A DNA stretch of 5,833 nt. It comes from Verrucomicrobiia bacterium. Lineage in GTDB: Bacteria; Verrucomicrobiota; Verrucomicrobiia; Limisphaerales; Palsa-1400. A model generated the notes under the pieces. That model was not told the DNA's origin, searched no databases, and worked only from the letters and a program-made list of their open reading frames with translations. Both the position numbers and the translations under genes were made by a program. Within the stretch, counting starts at the first letter, position 1, and every line of letters begins with the position of its first letter. Where the stretch lies: assembly GCA_025934545.1 (NCBI GenBank), contig JAICXV010000181.1, positions 1 to 5,833 of the forward strand, written 5' to 3'. Positions 5,613 through 5,833 of the stretch are shown piece by piece.

Positions 5613-5674
5613 CCGCTATTTGTTTGCCACGGAATCGGGTTAAGGGTTACGTGAGTCTAAACCAAATCAGCTCG

Positions 5675-5833
5675 ATGACACCAAAAACTAAAATTTTTAC
5701 CGCTGTCGTTGTCGCATGCGTTGTCTCAGCAGCAAACGCATACTGCCAATCGGTTGACGCGCTCCTTCGTAAACTCGTCGAAAAAGGCGTCCTTTCCGAA
5801 GCCGAAGCGAAGGACCTGAGCCAGGAAACAAAG
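5675..5833 (+). CDS. Secreted porin-like outer-membrane protein, N-terminal part (runs off right edge)
   Basis: Only the first 53 codons are present. Residues 1-22 form a signal peptide: basic MTPKTK, a hydrophobic core IFTAVVVACVVSAA, and an AxA cleavage site (A20-N21-A22). The nearby Cys24 is not in a lipobox (NAYC), so a lipoprotein is unlikely. The mature start contains VDALLRKLVEKGVLSEAEA (27-45), a helix with the 'LL..LV.KG.L...EA' pattern often found just after the signal peptide of verrucomicrobial porins, including ones annotated as phosphate-selective porin O/P. The beta-barrel itself lies outside the window, so the porin call rests on this helix and on memory of the family. The start is the first ATG before the signal peptide; no clear Shine-Dalgarno precedes it. 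Pho-box-like repeats upstream suggest phosphate control. Confidence 0.6.
   Translation, partial: MTPKTKIFTAVVVACVVSAANAYCQSVDALLRKLVEKGVLSEAEAKDLSQETK

Overview
The window is most likely from a Verrucomicrobiota chromosome, in the Pedosphaera/Limisphaerales style. This is an inference from gene content: a short membrane protein with a YWDSFP motif directly behind an ECF sigma factor, a porin precursor starting with an LLRKLVEKGVLSEAEA-type helix, and imperfect GCTCCTA(A)CGGAGC palindromes between genes. No rRNA or other marker gene is present, so the phylum call is moderate. There are no tRNA or rRNA genes, CRISPR arrays, transposases or insertion sequences.

Layout. Positions 1-1465 (minus strand) hold a compact three-gene operon: ECF sigma factor, small one-TM protein (candidate anti-sigma factor), then a GspE/PilB-type secretion or pilus ATPase that runs off the left edge. 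Each junction is a 4-bp ATGA overlap, with the next gene's Shine-Dalgarno inside the end of the previous gene. Positions 1680-2840 (minus) hold a complete Gfo/Idh/MocA oxidoreductase. The 207-bp gap from 2841 to 3047 holds a 7-bp-period repeat and two related palindromes. Positions 3048-4814 (minus) hold the most striking gene: a four-part fusion of a TIR domain, a CxxC/CxxC zinc ribbon, one transmembrane helix and a C-terminal formylglycine-generating-enzyme-like (SUMF1, C-type-lectin fold) domain. Positions 4990-5445 (minus) hold a four-TM protein of unknown function. At 5675 a plus-strand gene begins and runs off the right edge; it encodes a secreted, porin-like protein. In front of it lie 11-bp-period direct repeats laid out like a Pho box.

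How the genes may work together. The sigma/TM/ATPase operon looks like a regulatory module tied by translation to a secretion machine. The TIR-zinc ribbon-TM-FGE protein has the layout of a membrane-spanning sensor-effector, with a probable NAD-cleaving or signalling domain inside and a lectin-fold domain outside. The FGE part lacks the first of the two family active-site cysteines and has the second out of register, so a binding role is more likely than catalysis. The neighbouring four-TM protein is a possible partner but has its own spacing. No reverse transcriptase or template repeat is present, so a diversity-generating retroelement is not supported here.
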